Both the position numbers and the translations under genes were made by a program. Shown here one piece after another: positions 46,721 through 54,619 of a DNA stretch of 64,000 bases. The stretch's first letter is position 1; the number at the start of each line of letters is the position of its first letter. Source of the DNA: Leptothermofonsia sichuanensis E412 (GTDB taxonomy: Bacteria > Cyanobacteriota > Cyanobacteriia > Leptolyngbyales > Leptolyngbyaceae); assembly GCF_019891175.1 (NCBI RefSeq), contig NZ_CP072600.1, positions 5,704,001-5,768,000 on the forward strand, read 5' to 3'. Below the pieces are notes generated by a model. The model saw only the letters and a list, made by a program, of their open reading frames with translations, ran no database searches and was not told where the DNA came from.

Positions 46721-48511
46721 ATGGTTGAATCGATTAAGAACCAGAGGGCTGCTCAAACGGCACCCTCTCAAACCCAGCAAATAACCCGATATGTTGGAAC
46801 GCTAGTTGGTGAAAGTACCAGTCGGGAGTTTCGTCTGGCCGTTGCCCATGAGGAAATTCGTGAGCAGGATATTATCGCCGTTGACGCTGAATTACGGAAA
46901 CCCGGCAGTGATTCAGAACTGGAACACATTGGAGTTTGGGCGAAGGTTCAGCGGATTGAACGAATCAATCCGCTGTTTCCATCGGAAGCCGGACACGAAC
47001 TGGCTGCAACCCGCACAACTCCATTTGATACTGTCCTGTCATTAAGTCGCGAAATGGTTACGGCGGTTTGCCAGATTTTGGGTTCTGAACCTCTGAATGG
47101 TAGTTCAGGCGGCAAGCTGGATCACCTGCGCTATCCTCCCCAACCTGCTTCCAGTGCTTATCGTCCTGATTCTAAGGATATTGCTCGTGTTGTGCTGGGA
47201 GAACTGGAACAGAAACAGAACCGCGCTCTAGATATTGCGACTCTCTCAAATCGCCCTGAAGTGGATGTCAAAGTGAATGGTCACGCGATCGTCAGTCGCC
47301 ATTTAGCGATTTTGGCGATGACTGGTGCTGGAAAAAGCTGGACAGCACGACGGATCATTGAAGAATTAGCCCACAAAAATTATCCAATTGTTATTTTTGA
47401 TCCCCATGGTGACTATACAGGACTAACAGATGTTCCAGGCTTAAACGTATCACGCTACTATGCTCAGTTTCCTGTTTTTGATGAAGATAGTGAAACAATT
47501 GCTGAAATTGTAAGTGCACTTGGCTACTCTCTATCCGATACTATGCGGAGTCGTTTTCCCGATGTAGCACGGGCGGCCAAGTCTTTTTATATTGGTGATC
47601 TACAAGATAGAGAAATGATAGATAGAGTGAACTGGTTAGCTGACTGCATCAATAGAGAGTGGTTAAAACAACGTGGAGTTGAGCCAAATCTATGGCTAGT
47701 TGGTAATCTTGCAGAAGCTGGTGAAATTGTCATACGTGAGGGGAATAACGAAGGCAAAAAACTTCTAAGTGATTGGGGTTGGAATAATATTGATAACTAT
47801 TCAAGAACTGACATACGCACACTTGAAGCAATCAAAAAGCGTACCTATCGCGCTGCTGCGACATTACAGCGAATGGAGCAAATCAACCAAAAGATTGCCC
47901 GTACTGCCAATCCTCTTCCAACCGATCGAACGGAATTAGTTAAATATGGACAAGTAAGTGTTGTATCACTAGCTGGCTATACCAGTGATTTTCAGGCTAC
48001 GATTTATAGTCTGGTTGCAAATGATATTTTTAATGCCCGTGTTCAAGATACCTTGAAGCTTCCAGTTCTTTTTTTGCTAGAAGAGGCCCATAACTTTGTT
48101 CCAGGTCGAGCAAACACTACTGCTGAACAAAATTCAATTGCTACAACTAAACAAATTGCTCAGGAAGGTCGTAAGTTTGGGGTAGGTCTGATTCTAATTA
48201 GCCAGCGCCCTTCACGATTGGATGAGACAACTCTAGCGATGTGCAACTCTTATATCATCATGCGGATGGTCAACCCGGCGGATCAGAACTTTGTTCGGAA
48301 GGTGATTGAAAGTTTGGGAGAAGATGAAGCTAAGATGCTGCCAGATCTGGATGTTGGTGAAGCGGTTTTATCTGGACAGTTGATCAACTTTCCGGTGCTG
48401 GTTCGAATTAAGAAGCCGCAATCTAGCGGTGAGCGTGAAGAAAAAGATGCGTTTGAGGCGCTTGAAGAAGCTCATCGTGCTAGCATTTCCTCCAGTGATG
48501 TGAGGAGATAG
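46721..48511 (+). CDS. HerA-family DNA-translocating ATPase
   Basis: 596 residues. An N-terminal HAS-barrel-like region (about 20-130, beginning R-Y-V-G-T-L-V-G-E-S) precedes a FtsK/HerA-type RecA core: Walker A M200-T-G-A-G-K-S-W-T, F-D-P-H-G-D-Y near 226, Walker B V-L-F-L-L-E-E-A-H-N-F near 447 and Q-R-P-S-R-L-D near 500. HerA forms hexameric rings that pump DNA into NurA. The core is complete. The middle third (nt 47460-48200) is more AT-rich than either end. Middle gene of the four-gene operon; 5 bp separate it from the next gene. Confidence 0.92.
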   Translation: MVESIKNQRAAQTAPSQTQQITRYVGTLVGESTSREFRLAVAHEEIREQDIIAVDAELRKPGSDSELEHIGVWAKVQRIERINPLFPSEAGHELAATRTTPFDTVLSLSREMVTAVCQILGSEPLNGSSGGKLDHLRYPPQPASSAYRPDSKDIARVVLGELEQKQNRALDIATLSNRPEVDVKVNGHAIVSRHLAILAMTGAGKSWTARRIIEELAHKNYPIVIFDPHGDYTGLTDVPGLNVSRYYAQFPVFDEDSETIAEIVSALGYSLSDTMRSRFPDVARAAKSFYIGDLQDREMIDRVNWLADCINREWLKQRGVEPNLWLVGNLAEAGEIVIREGNNEGKKLLSDWGWNNIDNYSRTDIRTLEAIKKRTYRAAATLQRMEQINQKIARTANPLPTDRTELVKYGQVSVVSLAGYTSDFQATIYSLVANDIFNARVQDTLKLPVLFLLEEAHNFVPGRANTTAEQNSIATTKQIAQEGRKFGVGLILISQRPSRLDETTLAMCNSYIIMRMVNPADQNFVRKVIESLGEDEAKMLPDLDVGEAVLSGQLINFPVLVRIKKPQSSGEREEKDAFEALEEAHRASISSSDVRR

Positions 48512-48516
48512 AGGGT

Positions 48517-49542
48517 TTGGAAATCGTTGCTGGAACCACGTTGAGTGCGCTCAAGCCGCACGTTTGGGACCCTGAATCTAAGCATTATCTGCCTGAATTG
48601 CGGGCAATCATGGTGTCCTATGCTGACTTTCATAAAATGCCTGCTCGCAGGCGTAAAGCAATGGAGCAGGGGCTTCATTGTTACTTAGGTGTTCCCAGCC
48701 ACATCAAAATCTATCTGGACAATGGAGCGTTCTACTTCATTAGCCATGGAGGAGAAACGCCTATCAAGGAATATGTTGAATTTGTCAAACATGCTCAGCC
48801 TGATTGGTTCCCAATTCCGCAGGATTTTATTCCCACCCCTAAGATGGCTCTTGAAGAGCAACGGGAGTGTCTTAATCTCACGATGGATATGAACCGTCGC
48901 TTCAGACAGGGTGATTATATACCGGTTATCCATATCAGCACATTACTGGAGGAGTATGTTGATTGTTTGAAGTCATATAAGCCCCTCATGCAGAAGGATG
49001 CGATCGCCCTTGGAGGAATTGTCCCTAACCTGCTGAAAGCTCCCAAAGCAATGCATCCGCAAAAAGTTTTGGAAAGTCTTATCCATGTCCGCCAACAGTT
49101 TCGAGATAAGAAACTGCATGTCTTTGGCATTGGAGGAACCATTACTCTTCATATCGCAGCCTTGTTAGGCATCAATTCAGTTGACTCCAGTGGCTGGCGC
49201 AATCGAGCAGCGCGGGGTATTGTGCAATTGCCCGGAACGGGCGATCGCATGGTTGCCAATTTGGGTAGCTGGCGCGGTCGAGAACCTGATGCCAGTGAAT
49301 GGAAAATACTGGCTGAGTGTCAGTGCCCAGCCTGTAAACAGTATGGACTTGAAGGCTTAAAAGCAAATTTGGTTCAAGGTTTTCGTAATCGAGCGACCCA
49401 TAATCTTTGGGTTCTTCTAGAGGAAGCCCGGCTGATTCAGCAGAATCGAGTGGATGGTACTTATGAAGACTGGTATGTCACTCATTTAGATAACACAAAT
49501 TATCGCTCATTGATTGATCAAATTATCGCTTCAGAGAGATAA
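48517..49542 (+). CDS. tRNA-guanine transglycosylase-like (DpdA-like) protein
   Basis: 341 residues from a TTG at 48517, 5 bp after the HerA stop and behind gagatagaggg; the next Met is residue 32. TGT superfamily marks: L67-D-N-G-A-F (equivalent to the S-D-S-G-G-F substrate Asp), I-A-L-G-G-I-V near 163 (L-G-G-L-A-V in TGT), N220-S-V-D223-S-S-G (the nucleophilic Asp position) and a zinc site C268-x-C270-x2-C273-x21-H295. It diverges strongly from housekeeping queuosine TGT and is shorter. That fits DpdA-type enzymes, which exchange guanine for a 7-deazaguanine in DNA. Its substrate here, DNA or tRNA, is not proven. Last gene of the operon. Confidence 0.82.
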   Translation: MEIVAGTTLSALKPHVWDPESKHYLPELRAIMVSYADFHKMPARRRKAMEQGLHCYLGVPSHIKIYLDNGAFYFISHGGETPIKEYVEFVKHAQPDWFPIPQDFIPTPKMALEEQRECLNLTMDMNRRFRQGDYIPVIHISTLLEEYVDCLKSYKPLMQKDAIALGGIVPNLLKAPKAMHPQKVLESLIHVRQQFRDKKLHVFGIGGTITLHIAALLGINSVDSSGWRNRAARGIVQLPGTGDRMVANLGSWRGREPDASEWKILAECQCPACKQYGLEGLKANLVQGFRNRATHNLWVLLEEARLIQQNRVDGTYEDWYVTHLDNTNYRSLIDQIIASER

Positions 49543-49622
49543 GAATACCGGGCAACGATGGGCGCGACTCAAACAGAGCCTCTGAGTCGCACCCCCATGG
49601 ATATTTGGGTCTTGAATACGTC

Positions 49623-50138
49623 TTATTGCCTGCGCCAATAATGAGCGGTCATGAACTGCTGCCACTGTCCGTCATCTCTCAGCATGTGGGAGGTTAAGAC
49701 TCGATGATTGTCGCTCTTGAACTCGATCACGTCTTTGTATTTTCCCAGTTTCTCCTCACCTGTCATAACAGGTCCATCCGAGTTAAGCGTCAGCACTGTT
49801 TCAGAAGCATCCAGTTCACCGTCGTATATCCAGAGATAGGTCATCATTGAGCCAACCCAGGTGCCCACATATCGCTGCTTCTGGGGGTCGTAGCCAAGGG
49901 TCATCAGCGTTGTTGCAGGACCAGTGCAGGGCATCTCACCCTGTCCTTCTGCCAAAATCCACAGGCCACCCAGCGATCGCACGGTCTCAGTTCCCGTGGT
50001 TTTTACAGGGGGTTGATCAGGTCCCATTAGAGCTTCAGTTTCATAGGTCCACTCACCAACAAGTTTTTGGAGCCATTGATGTTCTTTTTGCGGTTGAGCA
50101 GGCATGGGTGAGGTTTGTTCGGTTTGAGTGGTTTCCAT
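49623..50138 (-). CDS. DUF1579 domain protein
   Basis: 171 residues from ATG 50138, chosen because aaggagat lies 7 bp upstream; the open frame continues to 50255. After a low-complexity Thr/Gln/Pro start comes the DUF1579 pattern: H-Q-W-L-Q-K-L-V-G-E-W-T-Y-E, then R-S-L-G-G-L-W-I-L-A-E-G, M-T-L-G-Y-D-P-Q-K-Q-R-Y-V-G-T-W-V-G-S-M-M, and S-H-M-L-R-D-D-G-Q-W. It is a lipocalin-like barrel of unknown function. Its orientation and neighbours (VOC, YCII, SnoaL remnants) suggest it belongs to the group controlled by the ECF42 sigma factor at 52440. Confidence 0.85.
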   Translation of the reverse strand: METTQTEQTSPMPAQPQKEHQWLQKLVGEWTYETEALMGPDQPPVKTTGTETVRSLGGLWILAEGQGEMPCTGPATTLMTLGYDPQKQRYVGTWVGSMMTYLWIYDGELDASETVLTLNSDGPVMTGEEKLGKYKDVIEFKSDNHRVLTSHMLRDDGQWQQFMTAHYWRRQ

Positions 50139-50359
50139 TGTGGATCTCCTTGTGATGAATGATTGAGAAGTGCGATCGCAATCGAGTTGACTTAAAAGTG
50201 TTGAATCTTTACCCGTAGGTCGGCTTTTGCGGATACCCAGGCGGTGAGTCTTCAAAGTCTTCTTGCCGTCAGTAGGGGGTCATATCCAGCAGTGGTGCTG
50301 AATAGCAGTATGAATTGGAACGCAGTTTCAATTTATACAACACTCAATCCATACCGAAA

Positions 50360-50485
50360 TCAGCAATCCCTATCCAGCAGGCTGTAGGAGTCGGTGAGGG
50401 ATTCAACGCCACGGGCATAGGTTGAGTATGTGTGGAAAACATCTTTTGCAACAACTTTTGGATGGGCAGTTGCATTCTGAATCAT
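50360..50485 (-). pseudogene. DUF899 (thioredoxin-like) gene with internal deletion
   Basis: A 41-codon frame with a good ribosome-binding site (tatggagattcac before ATG 50485). The first about 12 residues ([12 protein letters not shown]) look like a DUF899 N-terminus. They run directly into [15 protein letters not shown], which is the diagnostic C-terminal segment of that family, followed by T-D-S-Y-S-L-L-D. Normal members have about 230-260 residues, so some 190-200 codons have been removed while start and end remain in frame. Confidence 0.75.
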
Positions 50486-50512
50486 TGTGAATCTCCATAA
50501 ATAGTAAAAAGC

Positions 50513-50923
50513 TCAAGCGACTTGCTCACAGTTGACCATCCAGGGTGTCCCGAACCGATCAATCAACATGCCAAAACGAACTGACCAGAAGGTTTGAGCG
50601 ATCGCCATTTTCACGTTGCCGTTTTCTGCCAGAGCATGAAAAATTCGTTCGGCTTCGGCGGGTTCAGGTACACTCACCTGCACGTAGAAGCCCTGAGGGG
50701 GTTCAAAATATCCCGGTGGGCAGTCAGAACCCATCAGGAGGCGATCTTCCAGTTCAAGACAGGCATGCATGATTTTGTCATGCCACTCCGGTGGAATATT
50801 TTCTGCCGAAGGTGCTTCTTTGTGCGTCATCATCATAGTGATTTTGCCGCCAAGACAGTGCTCGTAGAACTTGAACGCGGCCTCACAATTCCCGTTGAAC
50901 ATGAGATAAGAATTGATTTTCAT
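50513..50923 (-). CDS. VOC family protein (PhnB/glyoxalase-like)
   Basis: 136 residues. Opening M-K-I-N-S-Y-L-M-F-N-G-N-C-E-A-A-F-K-F-Y, then L-L-M-G-S-D near 65 and the final F-G-M-L-I-D-R-F-G-T-P-W-M-V-N-C are typical of PhnB/3-demethylubiquinone-methyltransferase-like VOC proteins. These are small dimeric barrels of mostly unknown activity, very often linked to ECF sigma factors and YCII proteins as here. Complete. ATG 50923 behind a weak gga. Confidence 0.9.
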   Translation of the reverse strand: MKINSYLMFNGNCEAAFKFYEHCLGGKITMMMTHKEAPSAENIPPEWHDKIMHACLELEDRLLMGSDCPPGYFEPPQGFYVQVSVPEPAEAERIFHALAENGNVKMAIAQTFWSVRFGMLIDRFGTPWMVNCEQVA

Positions 50924-51008
50924 GATGGATTCCTTTGGTGATTTGTTTTTCCAGGAGCGGGTTTATGTCATCGCTTTAGGGGTTGCAATCGGTCTATCAA
51001 ACCCACCC

Positions 51009-51242
51009 TTACAGACAGGTTGGTTCGAGCGTGAATACAGCTTGAGAAGTCGCTGGATTAAAGGGCACCGAAATGTGTTCACTTTGAAACGGTGGTTTGA
51101 CATCAAAAATTACAATTTCATCCGCATAGCGAGACAGGATTTGCTCTATATCTCTGGTACAAATTGATCGTTGTTGAGCTGCAACTAGCTGGCGGATTTC
51201 AGCTTCCTGGGTTGGGATTGTCCTGGCAGTGGTCATGACCAT
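51009..51242 (-). pseudogene. SnoaL/NTF2-like protein with probable internal deletion
   Basis: 77 codons from ATG 51242 (aagggagaa before it). The first 55 or so residues (E-A-E-I-R-Q-L-V-A-A-Q..I-L-S-R-Y-A-D-E-I-V-I-F-D-V-K-P-P-F) are the start of a SnoaL-like polyketide-cyclase-fold protein. The next residues (H-I-S-V-P-F-N-P-A-T-S-Q-A-V-F-T-L-E-P) look like the family's C-terminal strand. Family length is about 130-150, so roughly 60 central residues are missing. It lies between VOC and YCII genes of the same strand. Confidence 0.7.
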
Positions 51243-51363
51243 TTCTCCCTTAAATGAATTGTCTGGGTATGGATTGCATACCGACATCAAGATTCTGGAA
51301 GTCCTACGGATTCCCTTTGGTGTTCGATTTCCTGTTGTGATGGTGGGTCGTTTGAAGATGACG

Positions 51364-51795
51364 TTACTTTTGCTGTCGCGTTTCAAGCTGGACGCGAATG
51401 CGGTCTTCCTGCTCCCTTAATTCGGGTGTCAGGGCTTCACCAAAATCCTCTGCCTCGAATATGGGTCGGATCTCAATCTCGGAGTCTCCTGGCATAGGGT
51501 TGGGACAACGCTTCACCCAGGCGATCGCCTCCTCAATAGAGTCCACCTGCCACAGCCAGTACCCTGCCACTAGCTCCTGCGCTGGAGTGAAAGGTCCCTG
51601 AGTGACGGTGCGTTCTGTGCCTGAAAATTTTACCCGCGCCCCTTTTGAACTGGGATGAAGCCCCTCACCAGCGAGCAAGATACCTGCCCTGGCTAATTCT
51701 TCGTTGTACTGCCCCATTTCAGTCAAAAGCTGTTCGCCTGGCATAATCCCAGTTTCGGAGTCCTGGGTTGCTTTGACAAAGACCATAACTTTCAT
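51364..51795 (-). CDS. YCII-related (DGPF) protein
   Basis: 143 residues from ATG 51795 (gaaatttcacaggag-type leader: caggagatttcaca precedes it); the frame is open to 51834. M-K-V-M-V-F-V-K-A at the start, V-T-Q-G-P-F near 70 (the DGPF motif position, here QGPF), Y-W-L-W-Q-V, and E-I-E-I-R-P-I-F. YCII-fold ferredoxin-like protein of unknown activity. This group is the standard genomic partner of ECF42 sigma factors. Confidence 0.9.
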   Translation of the reverse strand: MKVMVFVKATQDSETGIMPGEQLLTEMGQYNEELARAGILLAGEGLHPSSKGARVKFSGTERTVTQGPFTPAQELVAGYWLWQVDSIEEAIAWVKRCPNPMPGDSEIEIRPIFEAEDFGEALTPELREQEDRIRVQLETRQQK

Positions 51796-51830
51796 TGTGA
51801 AATCTCCTGTTGAAAAGTTTTTCCTCACGT

Positions 51831-52187
51831 TCAATGAGCTGGTAATCCCGCAATTTCAAGGACAGGGCGAACTTCGACCGTGCCGACTCGCGCTCCTGGA
51901 ATACGGGTGGCGATCGCAATGGCTTCATCCAGATCCTGGGCATTCACCAGATAGAACCCGCCCAATTGCTCACGGGTTTCAGCAAACGGTCCATTCGTCA
52001 CCAGGGATTTACCGTCACGGACACGAACACTGGTAGCTGTTGCAACAGGATGGAGGGGAGCAGATGCCACAAATTGTCCCTTTGTATGAAGATCCTGGGC
52101 GAGTTGGATGGATTCTACGTAGCAATGCTCCCGCTCAGTGTCGCTCATGGCGTTTTCGTTCATGTAGATCAGCAGTAGATATTTCAT
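51831..52187 (-). CDS. YCII-related (DGPF) protein, first gene after the triple promoter
   Basis: 118 residues. M-K-Y-L-L-L-I-Y start, V-T-N-G-P-F-A-E-T-R-E-Q-L-G-G-F-Y near 64 (NGPF at the DGPF position) and V-E-V-R-P-V near 106 define the family. Full length. The start has a strong aaggaggctattga ribosome-binding site. It lies directly behind three promoter-like repeats (52209-52412) and next to the ECF42 sigma factor gene on the other strand, so it is the most likely direct target of that sigma factor. Confidence 0.93.
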   Translation of the reverse strand: MKYLLLIYMNENAMSDTEREHCYVESIQLAQDLHTKGQFVASAPLHPVATATSVRVRDGKSLVTNGPFAETREQLGGFYLVNAQDLDEAIAIATRIPGARVGTVEVRPVLEIAGLPAH

Positions 52188-52208
52188 TCAATAGCCTCCT
52201 TTGTCATT

Positions 52209-52237
52209 CAGTCGAATGGGAATTACTCAAATCGACA
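52209..52237 (-). promoter_or_regulatory. ECF42-type promoter repeat 1
   Basis: On the minus strand TGTCGA (52237-52232), 17 bp, then CGACTG (52214-52209). This agrees with the ECF42 consensus as I recall it (TGTCGA at -35 and CGA-T/C at -10). About 20 bp separate the -10 from the YCII start codon at 52187. Confidence 0.75.
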
Positions 52238-52290
52238 TCTCGTTGGAAATTTTTTATTCAGCACGATCGAGCTTTGCCTGCTTTGTCAGT

Positions 52291-52319
52291 CAGTCGAACG
52301 GCAACTGCCCAAATCGACA
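52291..52319 (-). promoter_or_regulatory. ECF42-type promoter repeat 2
   Basis: Same motif and spacing: TGTCGA, 17 bp, CGACTG on the minus strand, 82 bp upstream of repeat 1. The spacer also keeps the pattern tttgggcagttgccgtt, so the units are copies of one ancestral segment. Confidence 0.72.
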
Positions 52320-52383
52320 CCTGTCAAAAACTTAATTTTATAGTACAATTGTACTTTAGTGCCATTGTATTCCTTTTGTAAGC

Positions 52384-52412
52384 CAGTCAAATGGGAAATC
52401 CTCAAATCGACA
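52384..52412 (-). promoter_or_regulatory. ECF42-type promoter repeat 3
   Basis: TGTCGA, 17 bp, TGACTG on the minus strand, 93 bp upstream of repeat 2. The -10 has one change from repeats 1 and 2. It lies 28 bp before the sigma factor start on the other strand, so sigma and target promoters overlap in one control region. Confidence 0.68.
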
Positions 52413-52439
52413 CCTTTCCAAAAAACTTTGTGTCTTTTT

Positions 52440-53708
52440 ATGACAGGTATGGCTTCAACCTCAAAATCAGATGTAGCTCAAGCAATTTCCGATCTCCATC
52501 GCACCGAATGGGGACGTATTGTCGCCATCCTGATTCGTCTGCTGGGAGATTTTGACCTGGCTGAAGAAACCGCACAGGAAGCGTTTGCAGCCGCAATCAA
52601 TCAGTGGTCAACCAAGGGTATTCCCGATCGTCCCCGTGCCTGGATCATCCGAACTGCAAGGTATAAAGCAATCGATCACCTGCGACGGCGAACCCGACTG
52701 ACGGAAAAATTGGAGTGGTATGCGGCGTCGGGGCTGATTCCATCGAGCGAGGAACCCACCTACGACAGTGATGAAATTTCAGACGATCGCTTGCGCCTGA
52801 TCTTTACTTGCTGCCATCCCGCACTGGCGATCGAAACCCAGGTAGCATTGACCCTGCGGATGCTGGGTGGACTGGAAACCGACGAAATCGCCCGCGCCTT
52901 TCTGGTTCCCACAGCGACAATGGCGCAACGACTGGTCCGTGCCAAACGCAAAATTCGGGATGCAGGTATTTCCTATAAAGTGCCAGAAACAACCAATCTC
53001 GCTCCTCGGATAGAGGCCGTATTGGCAGTTATCTATCTCATCTTTAACGAAGGCTATGCTGCCACAAAAGGGGATTTAATGGTGCGGGCAGACCTCTGCA
53101 CCGAAGCAATTCGACTGGGGCAACTGCTGCGACAATTGATGGCACCCCACCCCCCATCAGAAGTCACAGCACTGGTGGCATTGATGTTGCTGCATGACTC
53201 ACGTCGCGATGCCCGTCTGGATGAAGCAGGCGATCTGGTTTTGCTGGAAGATCAGGATCGAAATCGCTGGAACTACCCGCAGATTGCTGAAGCGTTACCC
53301 CTGGTGGAAGAAGCATTGCGTGGCGGAACAGGAGTTTATGCCCTGCAAGCCGCGATTGCTGCCCTCCATTGTCAGGCAGCCCGTGCCGAAGAAACCGACT
53401 GGGCACAAATTGTGCAACTCTATGAGGTGTTGGAACGTCTACAGCCTTCACCTATCGTGACTTTGAATCGAGCGGTGGCGATCGCGATGGCGGACAGTCC
53501 TCAAGCCGCATTTGGACTGATTGATCAACTGACTCCAGAACTGGACAGCTATCATCTATTTCACGCCAGCCGTGCAGATTTATTCCGGCGTGTCGGAGCA
53601 TTAGAGGAAGCAACCCAGAGCTACAGACGAGCACTGGAATTGGTGACAAATGATAGTGAGCGTCGCTTCCTGAAACGTCGGCTACATGAAGTTCAGTTTG
53701 GTTCGTAG
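52440..53708 (+). CDS. ECF42-type sigma factor with C-terminal extension (DUF6596)
   Basis: 423 residues from ATG 52440 (ATG 52449 also possible); the frame is open to 52359. Region 2: [24 protein letters not shown] near 25-48 and [14 protein letters not shown] near 70. Region 4: F-T-C-C-H-P-A-L-A near 120 and [14 protein letters not shown] near 158. The long C-terminal domain opens with [10 protein letters not shown] near 200, a hallmark of ECF42, and carries TPR-like helices needed for activity in that group. No anti-sigma gene is present, as is usual. It should drive the YCII genes divergent from it. Confidence 0.92.
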   Translation: MTGMASTSKSDVAQAISDLHRTEWGRIVAILIRLLGDFDLAEETAQEAFAAAINQWSTKGIPDRPRAWIIRTARYKAIDHLRRRTRLTEKLEWYAASGLIPSSEEPTYDSDEISDDRLRLIFTCCHPALAIETQVALTLRMLGGLETDEIARAFLVPTATMAQRLVRAKRKIRDAGISYKVPETTNLAPRIEAVLAVIYLIFNEGYAATKGDLMVRADLCTEAIRLGQLLRQLMAPHPPSEVTALVALMLLHDSRRDARLDEAGDLVLLEDQDRNRWNYPQIAEALPLVEEALRGGTGVYALQAAIAALHCQAARAEETDWAQIVQLYEVLERLQPSPIVTLNRAVAIAMADSPQAAFGLIDQLTPELDSYHLFHASRADLFRRVGALEEATQSYRRALELVTNDSERRFLKRRLHEVQFGS

Positions 53709-53794
53709 CTCTGTAGCGATCAGGCAGATCGGGCCAGGGTGCGTCTGTGCGAAGAGTCTACGGGATGCCATTGATCACTGTGCGGTGGTCGTTG

Positions 53795-53883
53795 GTGGGT
53801 CGTCCACCCTTTGGACTGGATTTGGGTAAGAGAGGTTATGATTTTGGAGTTTTCAACCCGCAAAATAATTCTTGACAGACCAC
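53795..53883. mobile_element. MITE family 2, copy 2 (about 89 bp, diverged)
   Basis: Reversed relative to 31159-31251. Shared core gattttggagttttcaaccc and end TTCTTGACAGACCAC. The left end (gtgggtcgtccac) is decayed. It lies just upstream of the 5' fragment of a TIR-domain gene. The remaining bases from 53709 to 53915 hold no gene. Confidence 0.7.
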
Positions 53884-53915
53884 CAGTTTCCTCTTTTGCC
53901 CTGAAGGAAGGTTTT

Positions 53916-53941
53916 ATGTCAGAGGTGTTTATCTCCTACTC
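53916..53941 (+). pseudogene. 5' end of a TIR-domain gene, cut by IS982
   Basis: ATG 53916, behind gaaggaag, codes M-S-E-V-F-I-S-Y-S-R, the standard first strand of bacterial TIR domains, and then runs into IS982 copy A. The same stretch (one T/C difference) precedes IS982 copy B at 59247-59271, where the rest of the TIR gene follows. The remainder of this copy is missing. Confidence 0.8.
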
Positions 53942-54619
53942 ACGCGATGTGCAACTAATCGCAAAGAAAAGGTTTCATCTCCAGGCACTAGAGCTATCAA
54001 GGATTCTAGTGTTTTAGGAGGATGAAACCATGTTTGACATCGAAGAGTTTATCATTGCCGTCTATCTGTGCGTTGAGCATCATCTCGAATCGTTACTGAG
54101 CCTGTATCCTCCGCGCTCACGCGGCTTCGCGCCGGGCTTGAGCGACCGCGAAGTGCTGACCCTGGAAATCGTCGGTGAGGTTTTAGGCTATCACCACGAT
54201 AGCGAGATTTGGAAATATTTCCGGCGGCACTGGCGCGCCTGGTTTCCCAAGTTGGGGCATCGCAGTACCTTTGTCCGACAAGCGGCTAATCTTTGGCAGT
54301 ACAAACAGTTGCTGCATCAGCGCCTGATTGAGTCCCTGGAAGCAGACCAGCAAACCCTCTATCTCGTTGATGGGTTTCCCATGCCGGTGTGCGGCTTTCA
54401 GCGGGCACCCCAAGCCCGTGTCTTTCAAGGATTCGCCAGCTTTGGTCGCTCTGCTACCAAACGTGGCACCTTCTATGGCTTTCGTGGGCATCTGTTGAAC
54501 AATGCCCAGGGAGTGGTCCTGGGTTTAGCCCTCACCGCCGCCAACGTCGATGAGCGAGACGTGGTGCCGGAGTTGACCATCGGACTTGAGGGACTCTTGC
54601 TGGGCGATAAAGGCTATAT

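Noticed and set aside
50913-51167. 84-residue plus-strand frame across the VOC/SnoaL boundary
   Set aside because: No motif, no ribosome-binding site, and it lies antisense to the SnoaL remnant.
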